In this document: positions 54,253 to 64,000 of the stretch, in pieces
Position numbering within the stretch: position 1 is the first letter of the stretch
Layout of the letters: each line of letters begins with the position of its first letter
DNA from: Auxenochlorella pyrenoidosa
Taxonomy: Eukaryota > Chlorophyta > Trebouxiophyceae > Chlorellales > Chlorellaceae
Reading direction: 5' to 3'
Assembly: GCA_001430745.1 (NCBI GenBank)
Contig: KQ482042.1
Coordinates: 1,329,388 to 1,393,387, forward strand
DNA: 64,000 nt
Made by a program: the position numbers and the translations under genes
The notes under the pieces: generated by a model
What the model was told of the DNA's origin: nothing
The model's database searches: none
The model's input: the letters and a program-made list of their open reading frames with translations, nothing else

Positions 54253-57200
54253 TCACCGCCCGCCGCTCACAAACTCGCGGCGCCGCCCCGACCCGCCCTC
54301 TGCCTGGTCGTAGCTGCTGCCGCCGCCCGCGGCGCGCATGCCGCCGCCCTTGCCAATGTCGTCCAGAGCGCCCTGCGGGGCAGGGAGGCAGGTGGGGGAC
54401 CGGGGTCTTCAGGAGGGAGGCTACCGCAGGCGCACGTTGGCACGCCCACAGCAGAGCAGGTCACTGCACGGGAGTTTGAGGGGCAATGGCTGCGATGCTC
54501 CATGCTCCCAAAACTCCTCCCCATCCTGCTGTGACCTCACCTTCTTGCGGCCGGCGCGCACGTCCGACAGGAAGGCATCCAGGCCAAAGGGGTCGGCCTC
54601 CTCCCCCTCGCGCTCAAACTGCAGGCGGGGCAGGCGGCGTGGGGCTGTCGACACAGGGTGGGCTGCCGACACAGCAGCTCCAGCAGCAGCAACTGACCAT
54701 GGCCGCGGGATGGGCAGGCATGCAACGAGCAGGCAGTGCAGCCGCCGCCTCCCTGGCCCGCCTCCCTGGCCCGCCTCCCTGGCCCACAGCCGCCGCCTCC
54801 CTGGCCCGTGCTGTGTCCTGCCGGGGGCGCACCTGCACGGCGCCGCCCTCGCCGCCCTTGCCGTAGTCGGCGCCCGAGAAGCCCTTGTCGGGCTTGAAGC
54901 GGCCGGTGTTGACGTCGCCCTCGCCGCCGGCGCCGCCCGCGTGCGCCTCGTCGTCCTGCCGGCTCTGCGGGCGGAGCGGCAACCGGGCAGAGGGAGGCTG
55001 TGGGCCACGAGCACCATGGAGCGTCCCCGCCATCCGGCTTCGTCCTCTGGCGCTTCTAGCACCGTGTGCAGCAGCCACGCCTGGCGCCGACAACTTTGGG
55101 GCGCCCAGCCACACCCCCCATCAGTGCCCCGCTAGCCCCCCACCTTGTGCTTAAACAGCTCTGCGCGGTCGGCGAAGAGCGGCTTGTCGTAGATGTTGTA
55201 CGAGTCCTCGGCGCCCATGCCGGGACCGCCCAGCCCCGTGTCCTGGTTGAACAGCCGCTGGTCGTACATGGCCTCGCCGCCCGTGACCTGAAGGGGCGCG
55301 CGCACATGTGGGGGGCGGGGGTGGTGATGGAAGGCGGGCGGGAGGGGGCGGCTGGCAGCAAGGCAGGGGCCGAAGCCTCGAGAGCAGCGTAGAGCACCGG
55401 CCGGCCAGAGGGGCGCATGTCGGCAGCACAGGGCGCAGGGTGCCGCGTTCAAGGCAGGCAAGCTGCCAGCGGCCTGCCCCCACTGTTATCCACCGCCAAG
55501 CGCTGCAGCCAGCCAGCTGGCCCCGCGGCCGCCCCCACCTTGGCCATGCCCAGCGCGATCTTCTCGGAGATGTCGCGGTCGCGGTCGCGCGTGAGCTTGC
55601 TCTTCTTGAAGCCGTGCGCCTCGCGCGCCTCGAGCCGCCGCTCGCGCTCCCGCTCCCTGCCGGAGCACACGTGCGGCAGCGATGCGTGAGCGAGGCAGCT
55701 GGCAGCAAAAAGAAGGTGTGCAGCAGATCGCTGCTGTGGCCAACGCCGACCTCCTAAAGAAGAGACAGCAGCAGCAGAGTATGAAGTACAGCGACCAACA
55801 GCACCAATACAGCCGCCGCCGCAGTTGACGAGGCAGGGCAGGGCTGCTCTGCTCATCACGCCTGGCGCAACCCGCAGCCAGGCCCCACCGCCCACCTGCG
55901 CCGCTCCTCGCGGATCTCCTCGCGCTTGCGCCGCTCCTCCCGCTCCTCGCGCGACTCCCGCTCGCGCTCCCCGCGCCCGCCGCGCCCCCGCTCCTCGCGC
56001 TCGTCGCGCCCGCCCCGCCCGCCGCGCCGCTCCTCCTCATCCGACGACACATCCATGGCGGCCTCGGCGGGGCCGCCGCCGCGGCCGCCTGCTGCAGGCG
56101 CCGCGGCTGCTGCAGCAGGCACGCTGTTGTCCACGCGGTCTGCCGAGGAAAGGCAGAGGGAGGCAGTCGAGCGTGAGGTGCCGGCCTGGTTGGCAGGTGC
56201 GGCAGCCGCCCTGCTGGCAGCAGGTGCGCACTGACAAGCAGAGGCGTCTAGACCACGCTTTGCCTTGGCCTCCCACGGCTGCTGGCCTGCTGGTGGTGCG
56301 AGCAAGCATGCGGTGCCAAGGAGCTGGCGATGCAACCCAGCCAGGGCTGCAGCACCAACAGTCTTCTCTGCCAATCGGCCTGCCCTTGCACCCCCCGCCT
56401 CACGTCCCATCACTCTTACGCTCCCTCCCAAAGTTCGAAAACGCACCCGCCACGCCGCCGCCGCCCAGCCGGTCCATGCGCGCCTTGAGCGCCAGCTCCC
56501 GCAGCTCCCGCTCCTTGCGCTCCTTCTCCCGCGCCAGCAGCTCGCGCTGCATCTTGGCGCGCGCCTCCACCGCGCTGCGCGCCTTCTGCTCCGCAATGTA
56601 CAGCGCCTCGGTGAACTTGGCAAACTGGTCGTTGATGGCCACCTCCTGCAGGCCGCGCCCGTCGGCAGCCAAGCGCTTGTCCAGCGGGATGGTGTAGCCC
56701 TGCAGAGGGGGGGGGGGTGCACGCGTCGGTGTGCGGGGGTTGCGGGTTGCGCTCGAGCGGCTGGCCGCAGTGGCACTGGTGGGCCAGATGTGCGGCAACA
56801 AAGACATGGCCCGCTGCATGCCTGCAGGCAGGCTGGGCAAGTCAGTATGGTACCAGCCGAACTAGGGAGATACATTTCGCTTGCTGGCCCAGCTGCCGGG
56901 ATGCCGGCCCTGCGCCGCCTGAATCCCACCTTGCTGTTTTTCCAGTTGGAGATGCAGGGCGGGATCTTCCAGTCCTGCTGGTCCTTGACCGTCAGCGGCC
57001 GCGGCGGCGAGTGCATCACCGGCACCGGCGGCGACCCGGGCCCGCGCGGCACCTGCAGGCAGGGCGGCAGAGCGTTCAGCCATGCCTGGCTGTTGGCTGC
57101 TGCATCCTTGTGGCCAGCTGCCCAGCCTGCCTGATGTCGGCGGGCCTCATCGCGCCGCAGGTCCAGTGCCGACAGGTTCCCTCCCCGGGCCGCCCCGCTG

Positions 57201-58439
57201 CCCCTCATCTGCACTGCAGCCACCAGCCCAGCCCCCCCACCCCGCCCACCTTGATGTGCCGAAACTTGGGCGGCTCCAGCGGGTCCACGGGCATGTCCTG
57301 CATCTTAATGATGCGGCTGGCAGCGCCAGAGGCGTGCTGCGGCCCGCCGTCAGCTGGCGTGTACTGCAGCACAGCGCAAGGCGGTGGTTGGGCGGCGGCC
57401 GTAAGGCAGGGGCATGGGTGTTGCCGCCTGCAGGCTCTGCTGCACTTCACAGCCAGGGCACGTGGACAGAACAAGCTGCAGGCACGACTGCTCCAGGGAG
57501 CATGCACCGCAGCCTCGGCCTGCTGCCCGTCACACCTTGATGTACTGGGCAGCACCCGGCTGGGTGGGCAGCGTCTTGGGGTTCACCGCCGCCTGCTTCT
57601 TGTCGACACGCAGGGACAGCGCCGCCGCTGTCTCGCGCGCCACACGCTCCACCTCCTCCTCATCTGGCTTCTCCAGGTTCTGCACCAAGGAGGCACACAG
57701 CAGCAGGTTGGCAACAGGGCAGGCACGCATGGCAGGCAGGCCTGCCGTCTGCAAGCGGCTAAGCAGGCAGGCAGCTGCAGGCGAGCTTCCTCAGCAGCTC
57801 AAGCACTTTAAGCACAGCAGGCGGCTGTCACTGCAGCCGGAGCACGCGGCACACAGGAGGGCAGGCCTGCTCGATGTGCCGGCACGTGTTGGCACTGGCG
57901 GCGGCACGAGCGCGCTCACCCCTGCCGCCAGCTCCTCGGGCTTGGGCACCAGCGCCTTGTGCGTGGTCTGCAGCCACTTCTGGGTGTTCCTGCTCTGCGT
58001 CAGCACGGCGTCATAGTTGATATCGCCCTCGGCATTTACAGACAGCGCGAGGGTCTGGTCGCCCGCGCCGCCACCGGCGCCGCCCTTGTCTGCGCGGCCC
58101 ATGTCCAGGGGGTATTGCGCAACATGGATCTCGGGAAAGGCTCCACCTACGCATTGGAGCGGGATGAGGGCGTGGTGGGCTGCAGAGAGGCGCAGCCAGC
58201 GTGCAAAGGGCAGTGCCGCTTGTCTGCGAGCGCTGGCAGCCCTCCCCACAACGCCCTGAGCGCCCTACACACTGACCATCGCCGAAATCTTCCAGCCGGC
58301 GCGGCACAAAGCCCTGACGGCGCCCATACGGCGGCGGCTCCTTCAATCCGCGAGTCGCCAGCGCCGTGGGCGCCTGCTCTACTGCCGGACGCTCATACTG
58401 GCGCTGCGGGGCCGGCAGACGGTCCAGGACAGTCGACAT
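54253..58439 (-). CDS. SKIP: SNW domain splicing factor SNW1/SKIP/Prp45
   Basis: SKIP is a spliceosome (NineTeen-complex-associated) factor and transcriptional coregulator; in plants it links splicing to the clock and stress. The model starts at ATG 58439 (MSTVLDRLPAPQRQYERPAV, then PPPYGRRQGFVPRRLEDFGD). It continues with FPEIHVAQYPLDMGR and KALVPKPEELAAG (about 58130-57925), EEEVERVARETAAALSLRVD (about 57675-57540), RIIKMQDMPVDPLEPPKFRH and VPRGPGSPPVPVMHSPPRPL. The name-giving SNW core is [32 protein letters not shown] (about 56975-56640). A Lys/Glu/Arg-rich helix follows (ELLAREKERKERELRELALK), then an acidic/Arg-rich segment with DVSSDEEERRGGRGG (about 56055). The conserved C-terminal part is KLTRDRDRDISEKIALGMAK, YDQRLFNQDTGLGGPGMGAE, YNIYDKPLFADRAELFKHK and DPFGLDAFLSDVRAGRKKG, ending RRREFVSGGR. 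The layout is complete and canonical. Confidence 0.95.
54748..54808. repeat. 13-nt tandem repeat in an SNW1 intron
   Basis: CCTCCCTGGCCCG is repeated head to tail three times from 54748, the third copy ending CCA, and the unit appears once more after a short spacer (about 54796-54808). It lies in a C-terminal intron of SNW1 and has no coding role. Confidence 0.7.
56707..56717 (-). other. C11 tract (sense strand) at an SNW1 3' splice site
   Basis: Eleven Gs on the plus strand read as Cs immediately before the CTCTGCAG acceptor of the SNW1 exon that begins [10 protein letters not shown]. Confidence 0.65.
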
Positions 58440-58759
58440 CCCCAGACAGCGCCTGCAGGAGCTTGGGCGCTGCTCTGGAACGCTGGGCTGCAATCCGAAA
58501 GTGCAGTAACTGCGGACTGCCAAAGTAAGTACGCATGCGGGCAGCAGGGGAGGACACATCCCAAACCCTGCTGTGCGGTGAGGGGACTTGCTTGCTCCCA
58601 ACAGAGCATCATCCCTCAGAGCTGTGTCCCGATCACCGTGTATTGGGGGCTTCTGCTGTGCGATCTTTGTGCTCGCCGCGACAGGGAACTCCGACTCTTT
58701 GACTGGCGTTGCAGTAGCGGCCGGCAGTCTCTGGCGCCTCTAGGGGGAGGTTTCCAGCG
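58440..58759. promoter_or_regulatory. Divergent promoter region, SNW1 / YIP1-family gene
   Basis: This 320-bp segment separates the two start codons, so both promoters must lie within it or in the leaders. No TATA box or additional gene is evident. Confidence 0.5.
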
Positions 58760-60952
58760 ATGAGCACCAACCCCTTCGCCACCAGCAGCCCCCCGCCGGT
58801 GTTTGGGGAGCAGGCGCCGGTTGCAGGGCCTGTGGGCGGGGCCTGGGGCCCTTCTTCCACCCCCCTGGACGAGGAGGACGAGCCCTTCACTGCGGCGCAC
58901 CTGGCGGCAGCCAACGAGGCGGCAGTGCCTGCAGTGGGCGGCGGCGGCGGCAGCGGTGCTGGCAGCGGTGCTCCCCACACCACACTGACTTTCACGGGTG
59001 GGTGCTGGAAACATTGCAGAGCTGCAGATCGGTGGCGCAGGGCGAGTAGGAAAGAGAGACGGGAACAGAGGCACCAGCACAACAAGCTCTGCAACCTGCC
59101 CAGGCGCTTGCACTTCCGTGCCAGTGCAAGAGCTCACTCTGTGCCCACCTGTGCATTCCTCCACCCTGCAGAGTCCACAGCAGCAGTGCCGTCGGCCTCC
59201 AACATGAGCGGCCGCGTAGGCCAGGCCAGCAGCAGCGGCGCGGCGCCCGTATCGCCCGTGCCGCGCGTCGGCTCAGCGGCCGACCAGGCACTGCTGGCGG
59301 GCAGCCCCGGCCCCAGCGCGCCGCTGGGCGGCAACGGCAGCACGTCTGGCGGGCCCGCCGGCGCGCCGCAGGAAGACCCCTCAAAGTTCGCGTTCTACAA
59401 CATCAAGCGCTACCGCGGCCTGTTCAACGTGGACACGTCTGACGTGCTGGCCCGCCTCATGCACGCCGTGCTGCTCTTCTTCCGCGGCGACTTCCTGCAG
59501 TACACAGAGGGCAACCCCGACCTGTGAGCCCGGCGCTGGCGCACGCTTGCGGCAGGAACCTGCTGCGGGTGTTGCTTGCCTGCATGCGTGTTGCGTCGCG
59601 GCTCGAGGGGCAGGCTGGTCGGTCATGCAGAGCGCGCATGCTGTCCCGGGGCGCATGCGGGGTGGCACTGGCGTGCTAGCTGACAGGCTGTTCGCCTCAC
59701 AGGCGCAGTGTGTAGTGACAAGGGTTGGACAAGCGGCACCACAGCTGTGCAACTTGTTGGCATGAGAGTGCCCACCCGCCTCCCTGCCCCATGGCCCCTG
59801 CCCTGCAGGTATGGCCCCTTCTGGGTGGCCAGCACCCTGATCTTTGTGACAGCTGCGGCCGGCAACTGCGCATCATACATCGACTGGACGATGCACAAGC
59901 CAGAGGGTGCGTGCCGCTTGTGCCATCCGCCGCATGTGCGTGCCGGCTGCTTGCCCTTCGGCTCCTAGCCTGCTCCGCATGATTGCGCTCCCTGGTGTGG
60001 ATGTCACCTTAGCCTCAAGCCATGCGACCATGGCTTCAGCACAGTGGTTACTTGACGAGACGGTGCTAGTGCAGGCCCCGGTCCGTCCCGCACCTCCACC
60101 CACCTCTGCCGTCGCGCCGCCCGCTGCAGGCTCCACCTCGGCCGGCTGGTACTACGACGTGGACAAGGTGGGCGGCTCCTTTGGCCTCTTCTACGGCTAC
60201 GTCGGCATCGTGGGCCTTGTCCTCTACTTTGTGCTGCGCTGGTTCAAGGCGGGCGTGTCGCTGGCCTCGGTGTGGTGCGTGTATGGTGAGTGCGGCCGGG
60301 GCGAGGTGGCACGGCGGGGCAGCGGCTGTGCCAGCACGCTGCGCCGCATGGGAGCCACAATTGCGTGGCGTCATATGGCAGCCCTGATTGCCACGTGTGC
60401 GGGCAGCCAGTACGGCTGGCGCCAACCCTGGCCTCAGGTTGTTTTGCCTCCCCTTGCCTGCCTGCAACCCTGCCCCAGGTTACGCGCTGGCGGCCTTCAT
60501 TCCCATCTCCCTGGTCTGCATCGTGCCTCTGGAGAGCGTGCGCTGGGCGGTGGTAGGCGCTGCCACGCTGACGTCGGGCACCTTCATCATGCTGTCGCTG
60601 CGAGCGCCCATCCACGAGGCCGCGGGAGCTAAGGTAGGAGGGGCAGGCAGCAGGAGGGCGGCTTTGTGGGAGTGCAGACGGCGTGGGTGTTCGCCGGCTG
60701 CTTGCTGCGAATGGCGCCAGTCCAGCGTGGCTCAAGCCCTCTGGCAGCTCGCATGCTGGTTCCAGACACTTGGCTGCTTGCTGAGTGGCAATACGCCCTA
60801 CCGGCCCAGCACAGCGCCAGCTCACCACTGTTTGCCAGCCACCGCCACTGCAGGCGCTGCCGCTGTACATCGGCATGATTGCGCTGCACGCGGGGCTGGG
60901 GCTGGCGCTCAAGCTGTACTTTTTCAGGTACAAAGATATCCCGATGCCCTGA
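58760..60952 (+). CDS. YIP1-family Golgi membrane protein (YIPF1/2-like)
   Basis: This is a multi-pass Golgi/ER protein of the YIP1 family, which interacts with Rab GTPases in vesicle transport. Exons, 58760-58997, 59172-59523, 59809-59906, 60130-60285, 60479-60633 and 60854-60952, keep phase. The cytosolic N-terminus is Pro/Ser/Gly-rich (MSTNPFATSSPPPVFGEQAP, then acidic LDEEDEPFT) and probably disordered. The conserved domain begins FAFYNIKRYRGLFNVDTSDV-LARLMHAVLLFFRGDFL. Five hydrophobic segments follow: YGPFWVASTLIFVTAAAGNC, GLFYGYVGIVGLVLYFVLRW, YALAAFIPISLVCIVPLESV, WAVVGAATLTSGTFIMLSLR and PLYIGMIALHAGLGLALKLY. It ends FFRYKDIPMP. The five-helix pattern with DLYGPFW is typical of YIPF1/2-type members. 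Confidence 0.92.
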
Positions 60953-61510
60953 CCAGCTGGCAGGCGATGTACCATCTCTCTTAGGCCTGTCGCCTTGGCA
61001 CGCCCCTTGCTGCGGAACCCGATTCTTTTGCCCTCGAGCTCAACAACGTCCACGTGTAGGCAACTCAATCACACGGTTGCAGATCAAAAGAAATTAGAGA
61101 ATTGCAGTTGCGGGGGTGCTATGGGGAATGGGGGGGCAAGGACCCGGGGGCAGGCGAGGCAGAGGGCCATGAGTCCTGAGAGCAGGCAGGCAAACGGAGG
61201 ATGGAGGGCTATGTGCAAAGCTAGGGTGCAGAAGAGTACACAGCGGGTAGTTGGACGGCACACTTGGGCGGCGCAGACAGACGGAAAACGGTTTGCGCAG
61301 CAGCGTGGCTGGCAGGCTGCGCCAGCAGCCGTCGCAGTGGGGCCGGGCATCACGTTGCGCGTTGAGTTTGGTACACAGCTTGCCTGGCGCTGTGGCGGGG
61401 TACAATGCTGAATGCCAGGCGCAAGGGCGCCAGGCGGAGTCTTGCGTTGGTGCGGGCAGCTGGCGGCAGGCGTCCAGTGGCATCGGCAGAGCCACGCACA
61501 TGCTGCGCGC
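60953..61510. other. Convergent intergenic region
   Basis: About 0.56 kb lies between the YIP1-family stop (+) and the SAL1 stop (-). The segment 61060-61230 is purine-rich on the plus strand. No poly(A) signal or gene is clear. Confidence 0.4.
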
Positions 61511-64000
61511 CTATGCCGCCTGCTGCTGCTCCTGCTCACGGGCACGGATGGTGCGGAGCGCCTCCATGATGGCGGCATGCATGCTGCAGGGGCAAGGCAA
61601 GGGGAGGGTCGTGAGCAGGACAAGCAGGACGAGGGGATGGGGGGCGCAGCGCTGGTGGCAGCAGGCTCCTCGTGTCACAGCGTGCTCAGAGTGCAGCACT
61701 CCTGCTTGCCTGGGCGTGGCGGCCACGATGCCGCCGTTCAGCCAGGGGAAGAAGCGGCCCTGGCTGAAGTCCAGCGGGTTGCCGGCGGCGTCACTGATCA
61801 CGGCGCCCGCTTCCTGCAGCAGCGGGGCAGCAGGTGGCACAAGGTGGGCGCTGCCAGCCAGCCGACAGGCAGCGCTGACACTTGGGCTTGCAGGATTAGC
61901 GCAAGCATTGGCTGTCTCTGACGTGCTGCGGTGCAGAGACGCTTGCAGGCGCAGGCGGGGCCTGAGCTGCACTCTCGGGGGTCGCAGCCCCGGGCCGCGG
62001 CGTCAGCGGGGCCCTGCTAAGCACCTGGACCAACTTGTGCAGCGGGCTCTGCCCCGCCAGCCCCCACCTGCAGGATGATCACGCCTGCGCAGTGGTCCCA
62101 GATCTTCTCGCGGTACGAGGGGTCTGGGAAGCGCATGAACACAGAGGCGTCGCCTCGCGAAAGTGCCCCTGCGAGGGGCAGCACAGCAGGGTGAGCCGGA
62201 GCCACTCGGCGCACAGCATGCCAGGCGCATGCAGCGGTGGCAGCTGGTGGGTGCATGCAGCAGCTGGCGTCTCCGTCCCCACAGTGCCGCCTGCAGGCGA
62301 TTACACAAGCACGATGGGAGTTGTTCGGCAGCCCACCGCGGCAAGCCGGGCTCACCATACTTGGCCTGGCTATCGAGCCGCAGGGAGGGCCGCTCGATGC
62401 CCACCTCGGCTGCAACCACCCGGGAAGACTTGGAGGCGGGGTGAGCAGGCAAGGTGGGGTGCCGAGCGTGGAGGTGGAATACACACGAGCTGCCAGCTGG
62501 CAGCTGCAGCCTGCATGTCTCAGCCCCGAGCAAGTGTGTCAGTGCCTCCCAGGGTGGCAGGCCCCCGCTGGCGCCCCACCCACCCGCGATGGCCAGGGCC
62601 AGGTCGTGGTTGGAGTGCCGAGCCTCAAAGGACTCCATGTACCGCACCTGGCAGGGGGGGGGGGGGGGGGGAGGCGGGCGCGAGGGGGGGGGCCGCGTGA
62701 AGGGGGCTGTGCGCCTGGAGTGGAAGCATGCTGGGGCAGCACACAGAGATGGACCATGGCTAACGCTCCTCGACCAGGCTGCAGGGCATGCCTGCATGCG
62801 CCTTGACGCAGCGCAGCCCCCGCCCTGGGGGCCCCACCTCGCTGACGGGCAGGCTGTCGTTGCAGTGGATGCGCTCCGAGGGAATGCCGCCAAACACGGG
62901 GCCGCCGTACGCGCCCTGGCGGGGGGGGGGGGGGGGGGGGCGGCCCACGGGCAGCCGCCGGAGCAGAGCTGACAAGGTGGGGCAGGGCCGCTGGCAGCAG
63001 CCCGGCATGCGGTGCAGACCGTGTACTTTCAGTCAGGGCAGCGCCTGAAAACCTGGAAATCCTCCCTCTCCAAACAGGCGGGCAACCCAGCAACAGCACG
63101 GCCTGCCGCATGTCAAGCAGCGGGTGAACAAGGCATGCGACAGCGCTGCGCTGCGCACGCCGCGGCAGCCCGCCCACCTGCCCCTTGGCGGCGGCAAACA
63201 TGGAGCCCACGGCGTCGTCGGAGAACGAGCGCCCCGCCTGGCCCTCGTCGCAGTCCTCCTCGCTGATCGCGTACTGCGGCAGGTTGGGGCAGCCCAGCAC
63301 GCCCAGCACCACCTGCGCCAGCGGGGAGCGGCGCGCCGGCCGGCGGTCAAGAATGGAAGAATGGGCTCGCCCTTGGGGCCACGTTCAACGAGCCACCGCC
63401 CACAGGCCAGACCCCACTCCACCCATGCAACAGTGCCGTGCCTCCCCCAGGCGCCCCCCCAGCAGCAACAGGCCCACCTCGCCGTCCTGCAGCATGCCCA
63501 GGCACACGGCGTACTGGCGCATGCCCACAAAGCCGCGGGTGCCGTCAATGGGGTCCAGCACCCAGTGCCGCCCGGCGCCGCCGCCCGCGCTGTTGCCCGA
63601 GTCGATCAGGTCCAGGATCTGCTGGGGGGCCAGGGGGGCCTCCTGCAGCGGCGGGGCACGTAGGGGCGGGCCCCGGTGAGGCGCCAACTGGGCGGCACGT
63701 GGAAGCCGGGCGGGCACCTGGGCTCCGCCACAGCCGCCGCGGACTCTCCGCAAAAGGCTGCACAGCATGGCTGGCACGCCGCCCAACCTCAGCGCTCCAC
63801 ACAGCCCCGGGGGGCATGGGGGTCTCACCCCTGGGTGCTCCCTGGCCAGCGCCGAGTTGACGTACTGCGTGATGCTCTCCAGCATGTGCGCCCCCGAGGG
63901 CTGCCGCAGCTCCGCCGCGTCCTCCTCGGCCACCAGGCTGAAGGGCTGGCCGGGCAAGGAGCGCTGCAGCGACCAGGCCACCAGCGCCTGGAGGGAAGGC
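61511..64000 (-). CDS. SAL1: 3'(2'),5'-bisphosphate nucleotidase, SAL1/HAL2-like (5' end outside window)
   Basis: It hydrolyses 3'-phosphoadenosine 5'-phosphate to AMP, clearing the sulfotransferase by-product; plant SAL1 also acts in organelle stress signalling. The gene runs off the window at its 5' end. Exons: 64000-63829 (VAWSLQRSLPGQPFSLVAEE, metal ligand Glu in AEED), 63642-63478 (WVLDPIDGTRGFVGMRQYAV, the DPIDGT metal site), 63312-63178 (VVLGVLGCPNLPQYAISEED), 62915-62838 (GAYGGPVFGGIPSERIHCND), about 62649-62582 (YMESFEARHSNHDLALAIA) and about 62410-62355 (EVGIERPSLRLDSQAKYG). Then come about 62168-62068 (GDASVFMRFPDPSYREKIWD with WDHCAG), about 61815-61710 (EAGAVISDAAGNPLDFSQGR) and 61583-61511 (MHAAIMEALRTIRAREQEQQ). 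All Li-sensitive phosphatase motifs are intact. The last intron starts with GC. Confidence 0.93.
62654..62671 (-). other. C18 tract (sense strand) at a SAL1 3' splice site
   Basis: Eighteen Gs on the plus strand read as Cs just before the TGCCAG acceptor of the exon beginning VRYMESFEARH. Confidence 0.75.
62921..62940 (-). other. C20 tract (sense strand) at a second SAL1 3' splice site
   Basis: Twenty Gs on the plus strand read as Cs directly before the GCCAG acceptor of the exon beginning GAYGGPVFGG. It is the second such site in the same gene. Confidence 0.75.

Noticed and set aside
63442..63478. A possible GC donor (GCACGG) in SAL1 after GGRLGE
   Set aside because: A canonical GT donor at 63478 after LGMLQDGE joins to VVLGVLGCPNLP and restores the exact family sequence, so the GC reading is unnecessary.
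1..64000. CRISPR arrays, operons, ribosome-binding sites, phage or plasmid functions
   Set aside because: Spliced genes with plant-type products on both strands show a eukaryotic nuclear genome. No regularly spaced repeats were seen.

Overview
The window reads as a nuclear scaffold from a green alga, most likely a trebouxiophyte of the Chlorella/Micractinium/Coccomyxa kind. It is very GC-rich. Its genes are cut into many short exons by introns of roughly 80-250 nt with GT(G)-AG borders, and they lie on both strands. Several products are plant-type: a plastid RimM, a thylakoid-lumen pentapeptide protein, SAL1, an AtPH1-like PH protein and a SufS/NFS2-like protein. I saw no operons, phage, CRISPR arrays, insertion sequences, tRNAs or rRNAs. 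One assembly gap of 788 Ns lies at 18698-19485. All gene models were spliced by eye by joining exons so that frame and family motifs continue. Borders given to the base were checked for phase; others are marked approximate.

Layout from left to right: the 3' end of an unrecognised gene (+, 1-686); an MscS-type mechanosensitive channel (-, 808-3306); an unrecognised multi-exon gene (-, 3821-5668); a doubtful short gene (+, 5779-6112); the SSU-processome factor RRP7 (-, 6109-7618) head to head with plastid RimM (+, 7925-9746); a Qa-SNARE syntaxin (-, 10108-11289) head to head with a very large ankyrin+RCC1 protein resembling animal IBTK (+, 11826-19596, gapped); Tudor-SN/SND1 (-, 20511-27419) head to head with a GT4-like glycosyltransferase (+, 27836-30329); a SufS-like cysteine desulfurase homologue whose catalytic Cys is replaced by Arg (+, 30580-33786); and a secreted PAN-domain protein with a duplicated Cys-rich ectodomain (-, 34072-38417).

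The right half holds: a plastid-targeted unknown (-, 39086-41366) head to head with a thylakoid lumen pentapeptide-repeat protein (+, 41791-44002); a small five-exon orphan (-, 44627-45880); a short-chain dehydrogenase (+, 46875-48715); a 61-aa putative tail-anchored protein (-, 49465-49650) head to head with an AtPH1-like PH protein (+, 49898-51160); an SRPBCC/START-like protein (+, 52020-53702); the splicing factor SNW1/SKIP (-, 54253-58439) head to head with a YIP1-family Golgi protein (+, 58760-60952); and SAL1-type 3'(2'),5'-bisphosphate nucleotidase (-, 61511 to beyond the window end).

The genes do not form one pathway. The most interesting signals are: (i) recurrent GC-AG introns in at least four genes; (ii) 3' splice sites whose pyrimidine tract is an almost pure C homopolymer; (iii) the SufS-like protein with an altered active site; (iv) the PAN protein with two copies of a Cys-rich unit I do not recognise; and (v) an algal IBTK-like architecture with no evident BTB core.
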